DNA of 64,000 nt, from positions 1 to 64,000 of IMG/VR virus record IMGVR_UViG_3300033149_003715; one strand, given 5' to 3'. Below, piece by piece: positions 63,527 through 64,000 of this stretch (its first letter is position 1; each line of letters starts with the position of its first letter). The notes under the pieces were generated by a model. The model searched no databases. It saw nothing but the letters and a program-made list of their open reading frames with translations, and was not told the origin of the DNA. Made by a program: the position numbers and the translations under genes. Source of the stretch: a virus.

Positions 63527-64000
63527 TTAGTATAATGTTAACTTTTCTATTTTAACCCACTTTTTAAAATCCTCATGTGGAACTGTAATACAAACCTTAT
63601 AACCAAATGATCTATTTTTATAGTGTGGGTAAGTTAGAATCATTTTCTCTATTTTTGAAGGTTTAATAATACCAAACCTTGTGTTTATTTTGTCAAGCAA
63701 TGAAAAATCTTCGTAAATTTTACCAGTATTCCAAAAAACTAAAATATGTGTATTAGTTTTACTATATTCTTCAAGGTGAGAAACCTTATATGTCCATTTG
63801 TTGGTGGGTGAGTTTTTTATTTCTAATAACATAACTGTTTCGCATGGCCACCAAATTTTGTAATCAGCTTTGCAGTTGGTTCTTTTTTCTACTATTTCAC
63901 CGCTATTATTTATGCCGTAACTACGATATTTGATTTTAATACCACGATGTTTCATTTCTGTTTTAAACAATTTTATTAAATATACTTCTTTTGTTGTATG
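63527..64000 (-). CDS. PD-(D/E)XK-like nuclease, 5' end may be outside the window
   Basis: Contains CKADYKIWWPCETVMLLEIKNS (D then E-I-K) typical of PD-(D/E)XK nucleases or resolvases, then SHLEEY. First in-frame ATG is 63955 (142 aa), but the frame is open to the right edge without a stop, so the true start may lie beyond 64000. TTG 63970 is also possible. If the frame continues it is a partial gene. Confidence 0.5.
   Translation of the reverse strand, partial: HTTKEVYLIKLFKTEMKHRGIKIKYRSYGINNSGEIVEKRTNCKADYKIWWPCETVMLLEIKNSPTNKWTYKVSHLEEYSKTNTHILVFWNTGKIYEDFSLLDKINTRFGIIKPSKIEKMILTYPHYKNRSFGYKVCITVPHEDFKKWVKIEKLTLY

Overview
This window is part of an AT-rich tailed double-stranded DNA phage genome. 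A long rightward structural block (about 0.3 to 46.5 kb) meets a leftward replication, recombination and glycan block (46.5 kb to the window end) at a convergent junction with 1 bp between the two stop codons. No tRNA, rRNA, integrase or CRISPR array was seen, and no recognisable endolysin, holin, helicase or primase, so the genome must continue beyond the window. The host cannot be fixed from the sequence. LamG-type tail proteins ending in an 'AEIR..LAGLDGDPWEQWRP' tail, small Cys-cluster proteins at the end of the tail module, and G-rich tandem repeats at the left edge look like what I recall from planctomycete-type or other environmental Gram-negative contigs. That is a low-confidence inference.

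Layout. 1-311: G-rich 37-bp tandem repeats and AT-rich non-coding DNA. 0.3-7.8 kb: an HNH endonuclease, small virion-like genes including a tandem paralogue pair, a gp55-like sigma factor, a candidate small terminase, a GDP-mannose 4,6-dehydratase-like enzyme, a second HNH nuclease and an ERCC4-type nuclease. 7.8-16.6 kb: head module (large terminase, DNA methyltransferase, TnpB remnant, portal, protease/scaffold fusion with an in-frame internal scaffold start, decoration protein, major capsid protein, terminator). 16.8-28 kb: a papain-like protease and an adhesin region with a fibre and two LamG proteins carrying GC-rich, probably imported, cassettes. 28-46.5 kb: neck, tail tube, tail assembly genes, a 1595-aa tape measure, two large tail-tip proteins and two Cys-rich proteins.

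Leftward block, read from the right edge: a PD-(D/E)XK-like gene, the N-terminal part of DNA polymerase III alpha (PHP and palm), small genes, a DnaQ-like exonuclease, the C-terminal part of the same polymerase carrying a 359-aa intein, SSB behind its own sigma70-like promoter, a second sigma factor with regions 2 and 4, then about ten genes with glycosyltransferase, nucleotidyltransferase and methyltransferase-like features, and finally an NUMOD3/Vsr-type nuclease, a Rad52-like annealing protein and a zinc-ribbon protein.

How it fits together (inference). The split polymerase, exonuclease, SSB and annealing protein replicate and recombine the genome. Two divergent sigma factors, one per arm, could order early and late transcription. 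The glycosyltransferase cluster with the dehydratase would build or attach a sugar on virion, DNA or host surface. The LamG and fibre region is the likely host-range locus, showing cassette exchange by flanking homology.
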